Assembly (NCBI RefSeq): GCF_018283675.1
Contig: NZ_JAGVRK010000001.1
Span: forward strand, 1,984,001 to 2,048,000
Reading direction: 5' to 3'
Length of the DNA: 64,000 nucleotides
Source of the DNA: Metabacillus flavus
GTDB taxonomy: Bacteria; Bacillota; Bacilli; Bacillales; Bacillaceae
Under the pieces are notes generated by a model. That model searched no databases. It saw nothing but the letters and a program-made list of their open reading frames with translations, and was not told the origin of the DNA. The position numbers and the translations under genes are program-made. Below are positions 8,506 to 17,786 of this stretch, in pieces (within the stretch, counting starts at the first letter, position 1; every line of letters begins with the position of its first letter).

Positions 8506-10833
8506 CTATTGTTTTTCCGGCTTAAAATCGCATAGAAATGGACTCGGTCCGCCAACGCTGTACAGCTGCAAGTAATGCATAGCCCGGGTGCATGCGGTAT
8601 AAAACAGTCTCCGCAGGCTCTCATCCCCATATACTTCCGCTGAAGCGTTATAAATAATAACCGCGTCAAATTCGATTCCTTTTGCCAAATACGCTGGTAT
8701 CACGATAACGCCTTGCTCATAGTCCATCGACCCGCTCTTCATAAGCTTAATTCCATCTATCCCGCTCAAGGACTCGTATGCAGCTGCACTTTCCGCGGCA
8801 GATTTGCAAATAACCGCTATTGTGCTGCATTCTCGATTCCGCAATTCTGCAACTTTGGAAGCTATGGAGCGATGTAAATCGGATTGATTGGATACTTGGG
8901 TCAATTCCGGTTTCTCTCCATCGCGTTCAAAAGGAGTAATTTCTTCGCCGTTCGGTACGAGTGTGCGTGTAAATTCGACGATTGGTTTAGTGGATCTGTA
9001 GCTGCGCGTCAAATTGATCGCATACGTTTCATCGGGACCGTACAAGCCGTTAAGCGTTTGAAAGTCGGCCATTTCACTAGCATGGGCAAATATGGCCTGG
9101 TTAAAGTCACCGAGCACGGTCATTCTTGCTGAAGGAAATAACCTTTTTAAAAACTCAAACTGAAAAGGAGAATAATCCTGCGCCTCATCTACAATGACAT
9201 GTTTAATCGAATTGTTCGTCTGAAAGCCGTGAATGAGCTCTTTCAATAGCAAATACGGAGTAGCATCTTCGTATAATAGTTTATTTTCATTCAGCATTTT
9301 TACTGTCAATTGGCAAATACCTGCCCATTCTTCTGGCGCTTCCCCGTCCATCCATTGGCTGATCTGGTTCGGTTCTGTAAAAAACTGCTTATAAATTTCC
9401 TTAATGTTAACGAAACGAAAAGCCTTAATCCGTTTTCGCAAAGGCTTTAATTTCTGACGGACAATTAAGCGGGCCAGCAATTTAGGCTCCATCTCATAAT
9501 CATGAATGGACTCGCCTGCATAGCCGCGCTTTTTCGCTAAATAGGTATACGCCTTATGGTACTCCTCGTTGCTAAGCAGTTCGATTTCCTCCTGAACCCA
9601 AGGCTTCTTCTGTTCATGCTTCTCGGCTTCATCTATTTGCTTAATGAGCCAATCCTTCAATTTTTCAAGCCTGTTGTGAAAACGCAGCGACGAGTCGCTT
9701 GTATAAAACTTTTCTTCGATTTGTTTTGCAGTAATTAGCGGCTTTCCTCTGAAAATAATCCCTTTAAATATCATTCCTGATGACTCGAGCGACTCCCTGT
9801 ATAATTGAATAGCCTCATAAAAATGGGCGGCAGCCTTAAAACGGATTCCCGATATCCTCGTTCTGTACAACGGGTCATCCGCTGCAGTCAATACGTATTC
9901 CAGCTGATCATAGGGGTTTTCTATTTGAAACTCACTTTCCAGACGGTGGTCCAAGTACTCCTGGAAGGTAGCCTGCTGCATATTCTCTTCCCCGAGCTCC
10001 GGCAATACATTCGATACATAGCTATTAAACATGGAGTTTGGTGAGAAAAGAATAATTTGATCGGCATTTAGCATTTCCCTATATTTATAAAGCAGGTAAG
10101 CAATCCTCTGCAGAGCAGCTGAAGTCTTACCGCTGCCTGCAGCGCCGTGTACGATAAGCATCCTCCCGCGATCATGCCGGATGATCCGGTTTTGCTCTTG
10201 TTGAATGGTAGCTACTATACTATGCATCTGTTTGTCAGTACCTTTACCGAGCACTTGCTGTAAAATCTCGTCACCAATCGTCAGACTTGTATCGAACATC
10301 GATTCAATCTTGCCGCCGCGAATGAGATATTGCCACTTTTTCTCAAGTAAGCCCATTATGTCGCCTCCAGGTGTAGCATACTTGGCAGGTCCTGGCGCGC
10401 AATCGTAGTAGACACTTGAGACGGGTGCCCTCCAGTCATAAATTAGGAAATGTTCTCCGCTTGTATCCGTGAGTGTAGAAATGCCGATATAAATTCGTTC
10501 CGCGCCTGATGTACCTTCTTCAATAAAATCAATTCGCCCGAAATATGGAATCTCCTTCATGCGCTGCAGCGAAGATAACCTTTTAGTTGCATGCTTGTGG
10601 GTGCTTTGGCTTACGGATAAAGCTTGCGCCTCTTGCCTCAAGCCGATAATGGTCTCGAGATAATCGTCAAACGTATCAAGATTTACTTTAATTTCATCCC
10701 AAAAGTGCTTGCGAATATCCACTACTTCCTTCCGGCGCCTCGAAGTTTCGCCCTCCAATCGATTCATTTGATCTGTTATGGTTTCCATTACACGGTTCAC
10801 CCGTTCTTGCTCCTGGCGAATAGCCATATTCAT
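8506..10833 (-). CDS. helD: RNA polymerase recycling motor ATPase HelD
   Basis: A 775-residue superfamily-1 helicase-like ATPase of the UvrD/Rep fold. In B. subtilis HelD binds RNA polymerase and frees it from stalled complexes and nucleic acid. Residues 1-80 form the long N-terminal coiled-coil arm; IYDWRAPVSS at 131-140 is a HelD hallmark; Walker A GAAGSGKT is at 230-237; Walker B appears later as VDEAQDYSPFQ; and the C-terminal part has helicase motifs such as TRSYRSTK. The start was set at the ATG 8 bp after AAAGGAG rather than the GTG that overlaps that site. Length fits the family. An inverted repeat AATTATA-ACG-TATAATT lies at 10877-10893, overlapping a possible -10 box. Confidence 0.92.
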   Translation of the reverse strand: MNMAIRQEQERVNRVMETITDQMNRLEGETSRRRKEVVDIRKHFWDEIKVNLDTFDDYLETIIGLRQEAQALSVSQSTHKHATKRLSSLQRMKEIPYFGRIDFIEEGTSGAERIYIGISTLTDTSGEHFLIYDWRAPVSSVYYDCAPGPAKYATPGGDIMGLLEKKWQYLIRGGKIESMFDTSLTIGDEILQQVLGKGTDKQMHSIVATIQQEQNRIIRHDRGRMLIVHGAAGSGKTSAALQRIAYLLYKYREMLNADQIILFSPNSMFNSYVSNVLPELGEENMQQATFQEYLDHRLESEFQIENPYDQLEYVLTAADDPLYRTRISGIRFKAAAHFYEAIQLYRESLESSGMIFKGIIFRGKPLITAKQIEEKFYTSDSSLRFHNRLEKLKDWLIKQIDEAEKHEQKKPWVQEEIELLSNEEYHKAYTYLAKKRGYAGESIHDYEMEPKLLARLIVRQKLKPLRKRIKAFRFVNIKEIYKQFFTEPNQISQWMDGEAPEEWAGICQLTVKMLNENKLLYEDATPYLLLKELIHGFQTNNSIKHVIVDEAQDYSPFQFEFLKRLFPSARMTVLGDFNQAIFAHASEMADFQTLNGLYGPDETYAINLTRSYRSTKPIVEFTRTLVPNGEEITPFERDGEKPELTQVSNQSDLHRSIASKVAELRNRECSTIAVICKSAAESAAAYESLSGIDGIKLMKSGSMDYEQGVIVIPAYLAKGIEFDAVIIYNASAEVYGDESLRRLFYTACTRAMHYLQLYSVGGPSPFLCDFKPEKQ

Positions 10834-11050
10834 ACCAAACACTCCTTTTCTAAAAATAGGGGTTGACTGGAAAGTGAATTATAACGTATAATTATTATAG
10901 GGATAATATTAACTAAAATACATATAATCATATATCCCTCTAAATCTACCATAGTTTTTCATGTTTTTCAATGAATTTTACCGATCCTCGCTATGATGAA
11001 TACATGACTTCTGCAGGCAGCGCGTATATACAAGATAACCAATTTTCAAT

Positions 11051-11097
11051 AAAAAGCCTGATTTCTTTTGATTGACCTTAAGAAATCAGGCTTTTTT
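11051..11097. terminator. Bidirectional hairpin terminator
   Basis: A long stem with its outer half A:T (AAAAAGCCTGATTTCTT pairing with AAGAAATCAGGCTTTTT) and T runs on both strands. It lies between the helD 5' region and the ABC/recombinase remnant, so no intact gene is clearly served. Confidence 0.75.
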
Positions 11098-11125
11098 ACG
11101 TTTGGCAGCGAAACTAACACCTCCC

Positions 11126-11239
11126 TTAAAGCATTGGGTTCAGTGACATACCATCGAGGCGCGCCTCGGGATCAAGTCCGGGTGTTGGTTCGTCGAGGAA
11201 AATGATTTGGGGATTTCCTATCAGTTCACTAGCCAAAAT
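11126..11239 (-). pseudogene. Remnant of an ABC transporter ATPase (Walker B region only)
   Basis: About 35 codons on the minus strand read LASELIGNPQIIFLDEPTPGLDPEAR, which is unmistakably the segment from the signature helix through Walker B and the D-loop of an ABC ATPase, then run into unrelated sequence (LDGMSLNPML) and a stop. Everything before and after this core is missing. Its upstream edge abuts and slightly overlaps the start of recombinase homology on the other strand. It is a fossil left by deletion or insertion and cannot encode a functional protein. Confidence 0.75.
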
Positions 11240-11770
11240 CCATTGAGGCAATTTCATCACTTTAACGAAATTGGAGTAGATATTATTTTTGAAGAAAAAG
11301 TTTCTGGAGCAACTAAGGATCGTGAGCAACTTCAAAAAATGTTAGAGTATTTACATGAGGGTGACATAATTTATGTTACAGACTTAACTCGGATCACTCG
11401 AAGTACGCAGGATTTATTTGAATTGATTGACTGCATAAGGGACAGAAAGGAAAATTTAAAATCTATAAAGGATACTTGGTTAGATTTATCAGAGGATAAT
11501 CCATACAGCCAATTCTTAATTACGATAATGGCTGGTGTTAATCAATTAGAACGAGACCTTATTCGTATGAGTCAACGTGAAGGGATTGACCTGGCCAAGA
11601 AAGAAGGAAAGTTTAAAGGCCGATCAAAGAAGTATCATAAAAATCATGCAGGAATGAATTATGCGGTGAAGCTATATAAAGAAGGAAATATGACTGTAAA
11701 TCCAATTTGTGAAATTACAAATGTGTCTAGGGCTTCTTTATATAAAAAGCTATCGGAAGGGAACAATTGA
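11222..11770 (+). pseudogene. Serine recombinase (resolvase/invertase), N-terminus missing
   Basis: A resolvase-family protein lacking its front end. Homology begins at SQNPLRQF, equivalent to the QNxxRQ segment that normally follows the catalytic N-terminal strand, and continues through IIFEEKVSGATKDREQLQKML, VTDLTRITRSTQDLFELI and the long helix QLERDLIRMSQREGIDLA to a C-terminal helix-turn-helix ending near ASLYKKL. The first ~15-20 residues, including the conserved tyrosine/arginine and catalytic serine, are absent; the sequence there instead belongs to an ABC ATPase remnant. No ribosome site or proper start is visible. It is probably a dead transposon or phage resolvase. Confidence 0.8.
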
Positions 11771-11830
11771 TGGGTTACACCAAAAATCGGAAAATGTAGT
11801 AGAGTTCATTCGTTGTAGAGGTGGAATTAT

Positions 11831-12793
11831 ATGCCTAAAATTGACAATATATTAGCAATCCTATGGATGCTTAGTTCGGGTGAAAAAATTACTGCTCAAC
11901 ATATTTCAGAAAAATTAGAGATGAATATAAGAACTGTGTATCGTTATATTGATACACTTTCCACAAGTGGTGTACCTATAATTTCAGAACCAGGGCATAA
12001 CGGCGGGTACACTTTATTGAACAATTTTATTGAAGCCCCTCTTTTTTTTGATCTTGAAGAGCAAACCTCACTTTATCATGCTGCTGTTTTTGCAGAAGAA
12101 GCCGGATATTATGGTGGTGAGGCACTAAATAGGGCTATTTCAAAGTTAAGCAATTATTCTAATCAAGAACAGGCAACACTGATAAACCAACATTTCAACA
12201 GTCTCGAAGTAATAAGTCGATTAAGCTCCCCTTCTTTGGAAACTTTCTTGAGGAAGCTGGAGCAGGCCGTAGCTGATGGATACACTGTAAAAATTATATA
12301 CCTTAAAAGTGGCGAAGAGCAATCAAAGTATAGATTGGTTGATCCGTACAAAATTATTTATTGGAAAAATAAGTGGTATGTGATTGGATTTTGTCATCTT
12401 AGAAATGAAATCCGTAGTTTTAGAGTAGATCGAATTGAAAGTTTAATGCTAACCGAAAATAAGTTTAACCGGCCAGAAAATTTTTCAGCACGTGAGTTTT
12501 TTATAAAAAGCCTTCTTCCAACTAAAGACGATAAGGAAGGGATTATTTGTTTGGTTATTAATGGGGATAAAAGTGTATTGGCTGATATTTGCCAACATTG
12601 GTTTTTAGGACATTATTTACAAGAACGGACTTCAAATCAAGCAGTTTTTCTTCTTGAAAAAGATATGATACATACATATGTACCTTATTTACTTTTACCA
12701 TACAATAAATCTATTAAAGTTATTGAACCAATAAGTCTAAAGAAAAGACTTATTGAAGTTCTATCGGAATTAATAAAATTTCATCAAGTATGA
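11831..12793 (+). CDS. WYL-domain transcriptional regulator (YafY/DeoR-like)
   Basis: A 320-residue DNA-binding regulator. The N-terminal winged helix-turn-helix covers residues ~5-65 (ITAQHISEKLEMNIRTVYRYIDTL, then the GHNGGYTL wing). A WYL domain spans ~145-225 (VDPYKIIYWKNKWYVIGFCHLRNEIRSFRVDRI), followed by a C-terminal extension. WYL proteins bind small ligands or nucleic acid and control nearby genes. The next gene, a DJ-1/PfpI protein, starts 75 bp downstream behind a terminator and is the natural candidate target, though this is inference. Codon use is more AT-rich than in the flanking core genes, which suggests acquisition. Confidence 0.83.
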   Translation: MPKIDNILAILWMLSSGEKITAQHISEKLEMNIRTVYRYIDTLSTSGVPIISEPGHNGGYTLLNNFIEAPLFFDLEEQTSLYHAAVFAEEAGYYGGEALNRAISKLSNYSNQEQATLINQHFNSLEVISRLSSPSLETFLRKLEQAVADGYTVKIIYLKSGEEQSKYRLVDPYKIIYWKNKWYVIGFCHLRNEIRSFRVDRIESLMLTENKFNRPENFSAREFFIKSLLPTKDDKEGIICLVINGDKSVLADICQHWFLGHYLQERTSNQAVFLLEKDMIHTYVPYLLLPYNKSIKVIEPISLKKRLIEVLSELIKFHQV

Positions 12794-12829
12794 AAACTTC
12801 CCTGACGTTAACTGTCAGGGAAGTTTTAT
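12794..12829 (+). terminator. Terminator between the WYL regulator and the DJ-1 gene
   Basis: A perfect 13-bp stem (AAACTTCCCTGAC/GTCAGGGAAGTTT) begins right at the stop codon and is followed by TATTATA. Confidence 0.75.
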
Positions 12830-12867
12830 TATAATAGCTATATCAAGTATGATTGGAGTGTTATTGG

Positions 12868-13500
12868 ATGCAATCAAAAAAAGCTTTTCTATATGTATTT
12901 AATACAATGTCGGACTGGGAATATGGATATTTAATTGCTGAACTTAACTCAGGAAGATATTTCAAAAAAGATTTAGCACCTTTAAAAGTAATTACAGTAG
13001 GAGCTAATAAAGAAATGATTACTACTATGGGAGGACTGAGCATAAAACCAGATATTCCCTTTGATGAATGTACTCTTGAGAGTGAAGATCTTTTAATCTT
13101 ACCAGGAGGGACTACTTGGAGAGAAATCATTCATGTGCCTATCTTGGAAAGAATCGGCGAAGCTTTAAAGCTTGGCACTATTGTTGCTGCCATTTGTGGT
13201 GCAACTGAAGGTCTTGCAAGTATTGGATACCTAGATTCAAGAAAGCATACAAGTAATAACTTAGAGTATATTAAAATGGTCTGTCCTAATTATAAAGGAG
13301 AAAAATTTTATGAGATGAAACCTGTAGTATCTGATGCGAATTTGGTTACTGCATCAGGATTAGCTCCTCTCGAATTTGCGATGGAAGTACTTAAAAAATT
13401 AGATGTATTTGCACCAGATACTTTACATTCATGGTATAAACTAAATAAAACTTATAACCCTGAATATTTCTTCCAGTTAATGAACTCAATAAATAAATAA
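12868..13500 (+). CDS. DJ-1/PfpI family protein (type 1 glutamine amidotransferase-like)
   Basis: A 210-residue protein of the DJ-1/PfpI superfamily, similar in layout to B. subtilis YdeA-like proteins. The nucleophile elbow AAICGATEG puts the conserved cysteine at residue 110, and the preceding glutamate and the LILPGG strand at ~76-81 fit the fold. The ATG at 12868 follows GGAG by 9 bp; an upstream TTG in frame lacks a ribosome site. Members include proteases, glyoxalases and regulators, so the activity is unknown. Like the preceding WYL gene it is AT-rich. Its stop codon lies in a run of ATAA repeats. Confidence 0.8.
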   Translation: MQSKKAFLYVFNTMSDWEYGYLIAELNSGRYFKKDLAPLKVITVGANKEMITTMGGLSIKPDIPFDECTLESEDLLILPGGTTWREIIHVPILERIGEALKLGTIVAAICGATEGLASIGYLDSRKHTSNNLEYIKMVCPNYKGEKFYEMKPVVSDANLVTASGLAPLEFAMEVLKKLDVFAPDTLHSWYKLNKTYNPEYFFQLMNSINK

Positions 13501-13520
13501 ATAAATAAATATAGTAACGG

Positions 13521-13567
13521 AAAAGCCAATTTCTCTGATTTGATTTTCAAAGAAGTTGGGCTTTTTA
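13521..13567 (+). terminator. Terminator after the DJ-1 gene
   Basis: AAAAGCC-AATTTCT pairs imperfectly with AGAAGTT-GGGCTTTTT around a ~17-nt loop, followed by T-rich sequence. Confidence 0.6.
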
Positions 13568-13748
13568 ATTTGGAATTTCCTTATCGCTTTAAATCCGCGT
13601 TTTCCTGACGACACCCCTTAAAGGTATGTAAAGAAACCTTATGCAAGGCCATTATTTCCATAAAAAGAGTTCTGCACAAATTCGGAAATCTTATATGCAA
13701 GAATAATTTTTTCGTGAAATTAACGCCTGATCTTTTTACAAACAAAAT

Positions 13749-13776
13749 AACAGCAGGCGTGATTCTGCCTGCTGTT
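13749..13776 (-). terminator. Terminator of the aldo/keto reductase gene
   Basis: A perfect 10-bp stem (AACAGCAGGC/GCCTGCTGTT). On the minus strand it is followed by ATTTTGTTTGT. Confidence 0.75.
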
Positions 13777-13797
13777 CTATGTACGCCCTAACAAAAT

Positions 13798-14796
13798 TCA
13801 TTCACTTTTTAACAAAATCGAATCAATCTTCATTAACTCTCCATCTGTAAAATCTAAATTTTCCAGTGCTGCCACGTTCTCTTCAATTTGGCTGACCCTG
13901 CTTGCTCCAATTAAAGCAGAAGTCACTTTCCCGCCGCGAAGTACCCATGCCAGAGCCATTTGCGCAAGGCTTTGACCGCGTTCAGCAGCAAGTGCATTCA
14001 GTTCTTTCACACTTTCAATCACGCTATCCGTTACTGCTTCTTCCCCTAACGCCCCGCTCGGTTTGGCAGCTCTTGAATCAGCCGGAACGCCTTCTAAATA
14101 TTTCTTTGTCAGCAGTCCCTGTGCCAAAGGACAAAATGCAATAGACCCGACTCCAGTTTCCTGAAGAACATCCTGAAGACCGTCTTCAATCCAGCGGTTC
14201 AGCATGGAATAACTCGGCTGATGAATCAAGATTGGTGTTCCAAGTCTATTCATGATTTTTACCGCTTCTGCTGTTTCCTCCGCACTGTAGCTGGAGATTC
14301 CGGCATATAGCGCTTTTCCTTGCTTAACAATAGAATCAAGCGCTCCCATCGTTTCCTCAAGCGGTGTGTTAGGATCCGGACGGTGGGAGTAAAAGATATC
14401 GACATAATCAAGGCCCAATCGTTTTAAGCTTTGGTCAATGCTTGCTGTTAAATATTTCTTGGATCCCCATTCTCCATAAGGGCCAGGCCACATATAGTAT
14501 CCCGCTTTAGTTGAAATAATCATTTCATCCCGGTAAGGGGCAAAGTCTGTTTTTAAAACGCTTCCAAACATCTCTTCAGCAGATCCAGCCGGTGGACCAT
14601 AATTGTTGGCGAGGTCAAAATGGGTAATCCCTAAGTCAAATGCTCTTCTCAGCATTGCCCGGCCATTTTCATATGGGTCAACGCCTCCGAAATTATGCCA
14701 CAGTCCGAGGGAAATGGCCGGCAGGAGCAGACCTGATTGCCCGCATCTGTTATATTTCATTTTTTCATAGCGGTTTTCCGCTGCTTGGTATACCAT
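13798..14796 (-). CDS. Aldo/keto reductase, L-glyceraldehyde 3-phosphate reductase (YghZ) type
   Basis: A 332-residue NADPH-dependent TIM-barrel reductase. The catalytic tetrad is visible as Asp61, Tyr66 (FDLANNYGP), Lys97 (STKAG) and His138 (YSHRP). The N-terminal block CGQSGLLLPAISLGLWHNFG and the NYGPPAGSAEE loop are typical of the YghZ/Gpr branch, which reduces L-glyceraldehyde 3-phosphate and methylglyoxal. The ATG follows a near-perfect AGGAGGAG site. The gene is monocistronic with its own terminator. The physiological substrate in this organism is not shown by context. Confidence 0.86.
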   Translation of the reverse strand: MVYQAAENRYEKMKYNRCGQSGLLLPAISLGLWHNFGGVDPYENGRAMLRRAFDLGITHFDLANNYGPPAGSAEEMFGSVLKTDFAPYRDEMIISTKAGYYMWPGPYGEWGSKKYLTASIDQSLKRLGLDYVDIFYSHRPDPNTPLEETMGALDSIVKQGKALYAGISSYSAEETAEAVKIMNRLGTPILIHQPSYSMLNRWIEDGLQDVLQETGVGSIAFCPLAQGLLTKKYLEGVPADSRAAKPSGALGEEAVTDSVIESVKELNALAAERGQSLAQMALAWVLRGGKVTSALIGASRVSQIEENVAALENLDFTDGELMKIDSILLKSE

Positions 14797-15169
14797 AAGT
14801 AACTCCTCCTACTTCCATTTTATGTACAGGTTTTTTCGGTAATAAGAGTAAAATATTCGTACAAAAAGGTGCTTTTATTTTTAAGTTTATCACCCATTCT
14901 GCACAATTTGACAAATTCCCTTCAAATTTTACTATTTCTCTAAACCGCTTACAAGGAAAAATGACTGCAATTATTTTCACGAGAAAACATCGGTACTCCA
15001 AGCATCAGGTGTTTTTTCAATTACTAATACATTGAGGTTTAAACAAAGGTGGCTTCAAGGGGGGATGATGGACTCTAATGAATATATAGCTCAGAAATTA
15101 CCCGTCTTAATTTCTCAAGGCCGCTTAATAACGGTCAGTATGGATTTGGTCTAAGGAATGTTTGACTGG
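14797..15169. other. Intergenic stretch of about 370 bp
   Basis: It lies between the aldo/keto reductase start and the terminator of the cyanophycinase-like gene. A 29-codon frame (MMDSNEYIAQKLP...) at 15065-15154 follows a G-rich run that is too close to its ATG to be a good ribosome site. I see no repeat, RNA gene or convincing regulatory site. Confidence 0.45.
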
Positions 15170-15203
15170 CAAAAAAAGAATCAATCCCGCTAAGGATTGA
15201 TTC
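15170..15203 (-). terminator. Terminator of the tandem cyanophycinase-like gene
   Basis: A perfect 10-bp stem (GAATCAATCC/GGATTGATTC) with a 6-nt loop, followed on the minus strand by seven T. Confidence 0.85.
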
Positions 15204-15213
15204 TCATAATTCG

Positions 15214-17735
15214 TTACTTCATTCGAACAGAAACTGGATGTATATCCAGTAATACATTGGTTACCGAATAATCGTCCTTTCCTCCATCTTTATATCCCCA
15301 GAAGCCGTCCGTTTCCTCTGTTTTCCGGAAGATCAGTTCGACTCCTGTACCTTGATCAAATGCATAGCTTTTTACTATTTTCTCCCCGCTGTTATCCACC
15401 AGATTGTAGGACAGATAGTTCTTTAAAGTGCCGTGCGGAGTAAGGACTCCTGTATGTGGAGCGGCTTTAAAATCCCCGTATTCGTAGCCTTTTGTACGGT
15501 TTTTATGTGAGCTTATGGTAAATTTCTTTTGTTCCATGTCCACTGTATCTCCCGCTGCAAGAGCAGAGATGGAAATGTTCTTGTATTGCCCTTTTTTCCT
15601 TTCTGCTTTCGATAAATCGACCACCGTCAATCCTGCCCGTCCAACGACTTCCACTTTCTGTTCTTTATTATCGACAACCATAGCCGTATCTTCATCTATG
15701 CCAAAGGAAAGCTGGGTTCTGTCTCCTTTTTCATACGCTGTTGCAATCAGTCTGCCAAGTCTTGATTTATTGTCAAAGTGCTGATCAATGATTCCGTTTT
15801 GAAAAAAGCCGAGACCTCTCTCCAAATAACCGGGGCCTCCCTCCTGCTGTTCGATTCCGTTGTACGTATCAGTAAATCCTTTGGATAGGGTATCCAGGCT
15901 GCCTCCGCCTGCAAGCATCACGTCGCTCATGATCGCTGCACCGGCACTCGTTCCGCCTAAAACGGCTCCCTTTTTATAAATATCCCATATAGCAGATAAA
16001 GCTTTGGATTCCGTCTGATCCGGATTGAATAACGCTTCTGTGATGTACGTCTGATCACCTCCGACAAACCAAATGGCATTGAGTTCTTTTATGGCTGCGG
16101 CTGTTTTATCACTGTTCCTGTTTTCCTTCCACTTGGACTCATCTTCTGCTGTTCCTTTAAAGTCGTGTGAGGAAATAGGAAGAATCTCAATCTGATCTTC
16201 TTTGACCCCGTACTTGACCAGGTCTTTTTTAAAGGCATTCGAAGAGCTTAAAGATCCGCTTGCAGCAGGAATAATCCCGATTTTTGCTTTTGAATTTCCT
16301 CCGGCAAGATCTAAGAACTTCTTATAAACGGCCTCATTGCTTGAACCGAGTGCACCTCCAGCTATAACGAGATTACCTGAAATATCTCCGCGGTTTATTT
16401 TTTCAGGAACCTTGAAATTTGATGGTTTATAGTTTTTAAATGCTGTTTTATCTTTCTTGACCTGGACCGAAACCGGAACTGCATCAAGCTTTACATTGGT
16501 GATGGAATAATCATCTTTCTGACCGTCCTGGTAGCCCCAGTATCCATTGGTAGATGCTGTTTTACTGAAAGTTAATGCGTAGCCTTTCCCTTTGCTGTCA
16601 TACAAATAGCTTTTTACAGATTGAGTGGATGAATTATCCGTCAGAGAATAGGCCAGATACGGCTTTAATCTTCCATATGGCGTCAATAATCCTGTGGCAT
16701 CCAAAGGTTTGAACTGATAGTATTCATAGCCTTTCGTCGCGTCTTTATCCGGATGAATGGTCATTTCCTTCGTTTGATAATTGATTTGATCTCCCGGTGA
16801 CAGAAAGCTGACGGAAACATTGTTAACCGGATGGACTTTTTTGCTTGCAGGCTTTGCTTTGCTTGTGTCAATGACGGTTACGCCGCCTCGTCCGACAATC
16901 TCTGCTTTTTTCTCCCGGTTATGGACAATCAGTGCAGTATCTTCATCAATTCCATATGAGTTATACAGGTCCTTCCGCTTTTCATAATTAATGGCGGCAG
17001 CCGCAAGCCGGCCCAGTCTTGCTCTTTCATCAAAGTGCTGATCGACGATTCCGTATTGAAAAAATCCGAGTCCTTTTTCAATATAAACTTGTTCATATTC
17101 TTTATTTTGAAGGGGTTCATCTTTCTCTGTAAATTCTCCCTTCAATCCTCCGAGACTATCACCGCCCGTGATCATGACATCACTCATAATGGCCGCCCCG
17201 GCGCTTGTTCCTCCTATGACACCGCCTTTTTATACATATTCCAAATCGCATCAAGCACGTTTGAATTTTTTCCCTTCTTATCTACTAATGTCTCGGTTAT
17301 GCGAAGCTGATCGCCGCCAACAAACCAAATAGCTGTAAAGTTTTTGATTTGGTCTGCCCATTCTTTTTTATTCACATTGTCCTTCCACTTGCTTTCATCG
17401 AAATCCGTATCACTGAAATCGTGATTCGACAGAGGAAGAACCTCAATGTTTTCTTTCCTAACCCCATATTTCTCTAAATCGGCTTTGAAGTCATTCGAAG
17501 ATTTCAGTTTCCCGCTTGCTGCCGGAACAATTCCGATTTTTGCCTGTTTCTCTCCGCCTGCCAGTTTAATAAAAGATTGATAGACGGCTGCATTGCTGCT
17601 CCCAAGAGACCCGCCGGTGATGACTAGACTTCCTTTAATGTCACTGCTCGTAATTTGACTTGCCTTTGCTGCCGGTAAACTCACTGTCGAGGCAAGCAAA
17701 CAGGCTGCAGCAAACAGACTAAACCTTTTTTTCAT
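15214..17735 (-). pseudogene. Secreted tandem cyanophycinase-like (peptidase S51) protein, interrupted by a -1 frameshift
   Basis: The gene would encode about 840 residues: a signal peptide (MKKRFSLFAAACLLASTVSLPAAKAS), one S51 domain, a linker, and a second S51 domain of the same kind. Each domain carries the nucleophile motif GGTSAGAA, a DQHF..R.RLGRL motif and GIDEDTA. The frame is broken once, near 17221-17233: the first frame reads YKKAVS-stop, while a -1 shift at AAAAAGG gives YKKGGVIGGTSAGAA, matching YKKGAVLGGTSAGAA in the second domain. The remaining ~670 codons are undamaged, so the shift is recent, a sequence error, or programmed. Such enzymes cleave cyanophycin or related aspartyl peptides; the substrate here is unknown. 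Confidence 0.85.
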
Positions 17736-17786
17736 TGCACGTCCCCCTCATTTTTTAGTTTCCTTATATAAAACCGCTCGAAGAAG

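Noticed and set aside
13487-13512. An ATAA microsatellite at the end of the DJ-1 gene
   Set aside because: It is a short simple repeat overlapping the stop codon; it is likely chance in AT-rich DNA and has no visible role.
15065-15154. A 29-codon frame beginning MMDSNEYIAQKLP
   Set aside because: The G-rich stretch is too close to the start codon to act as a ribosome site, and no family is recognisable.
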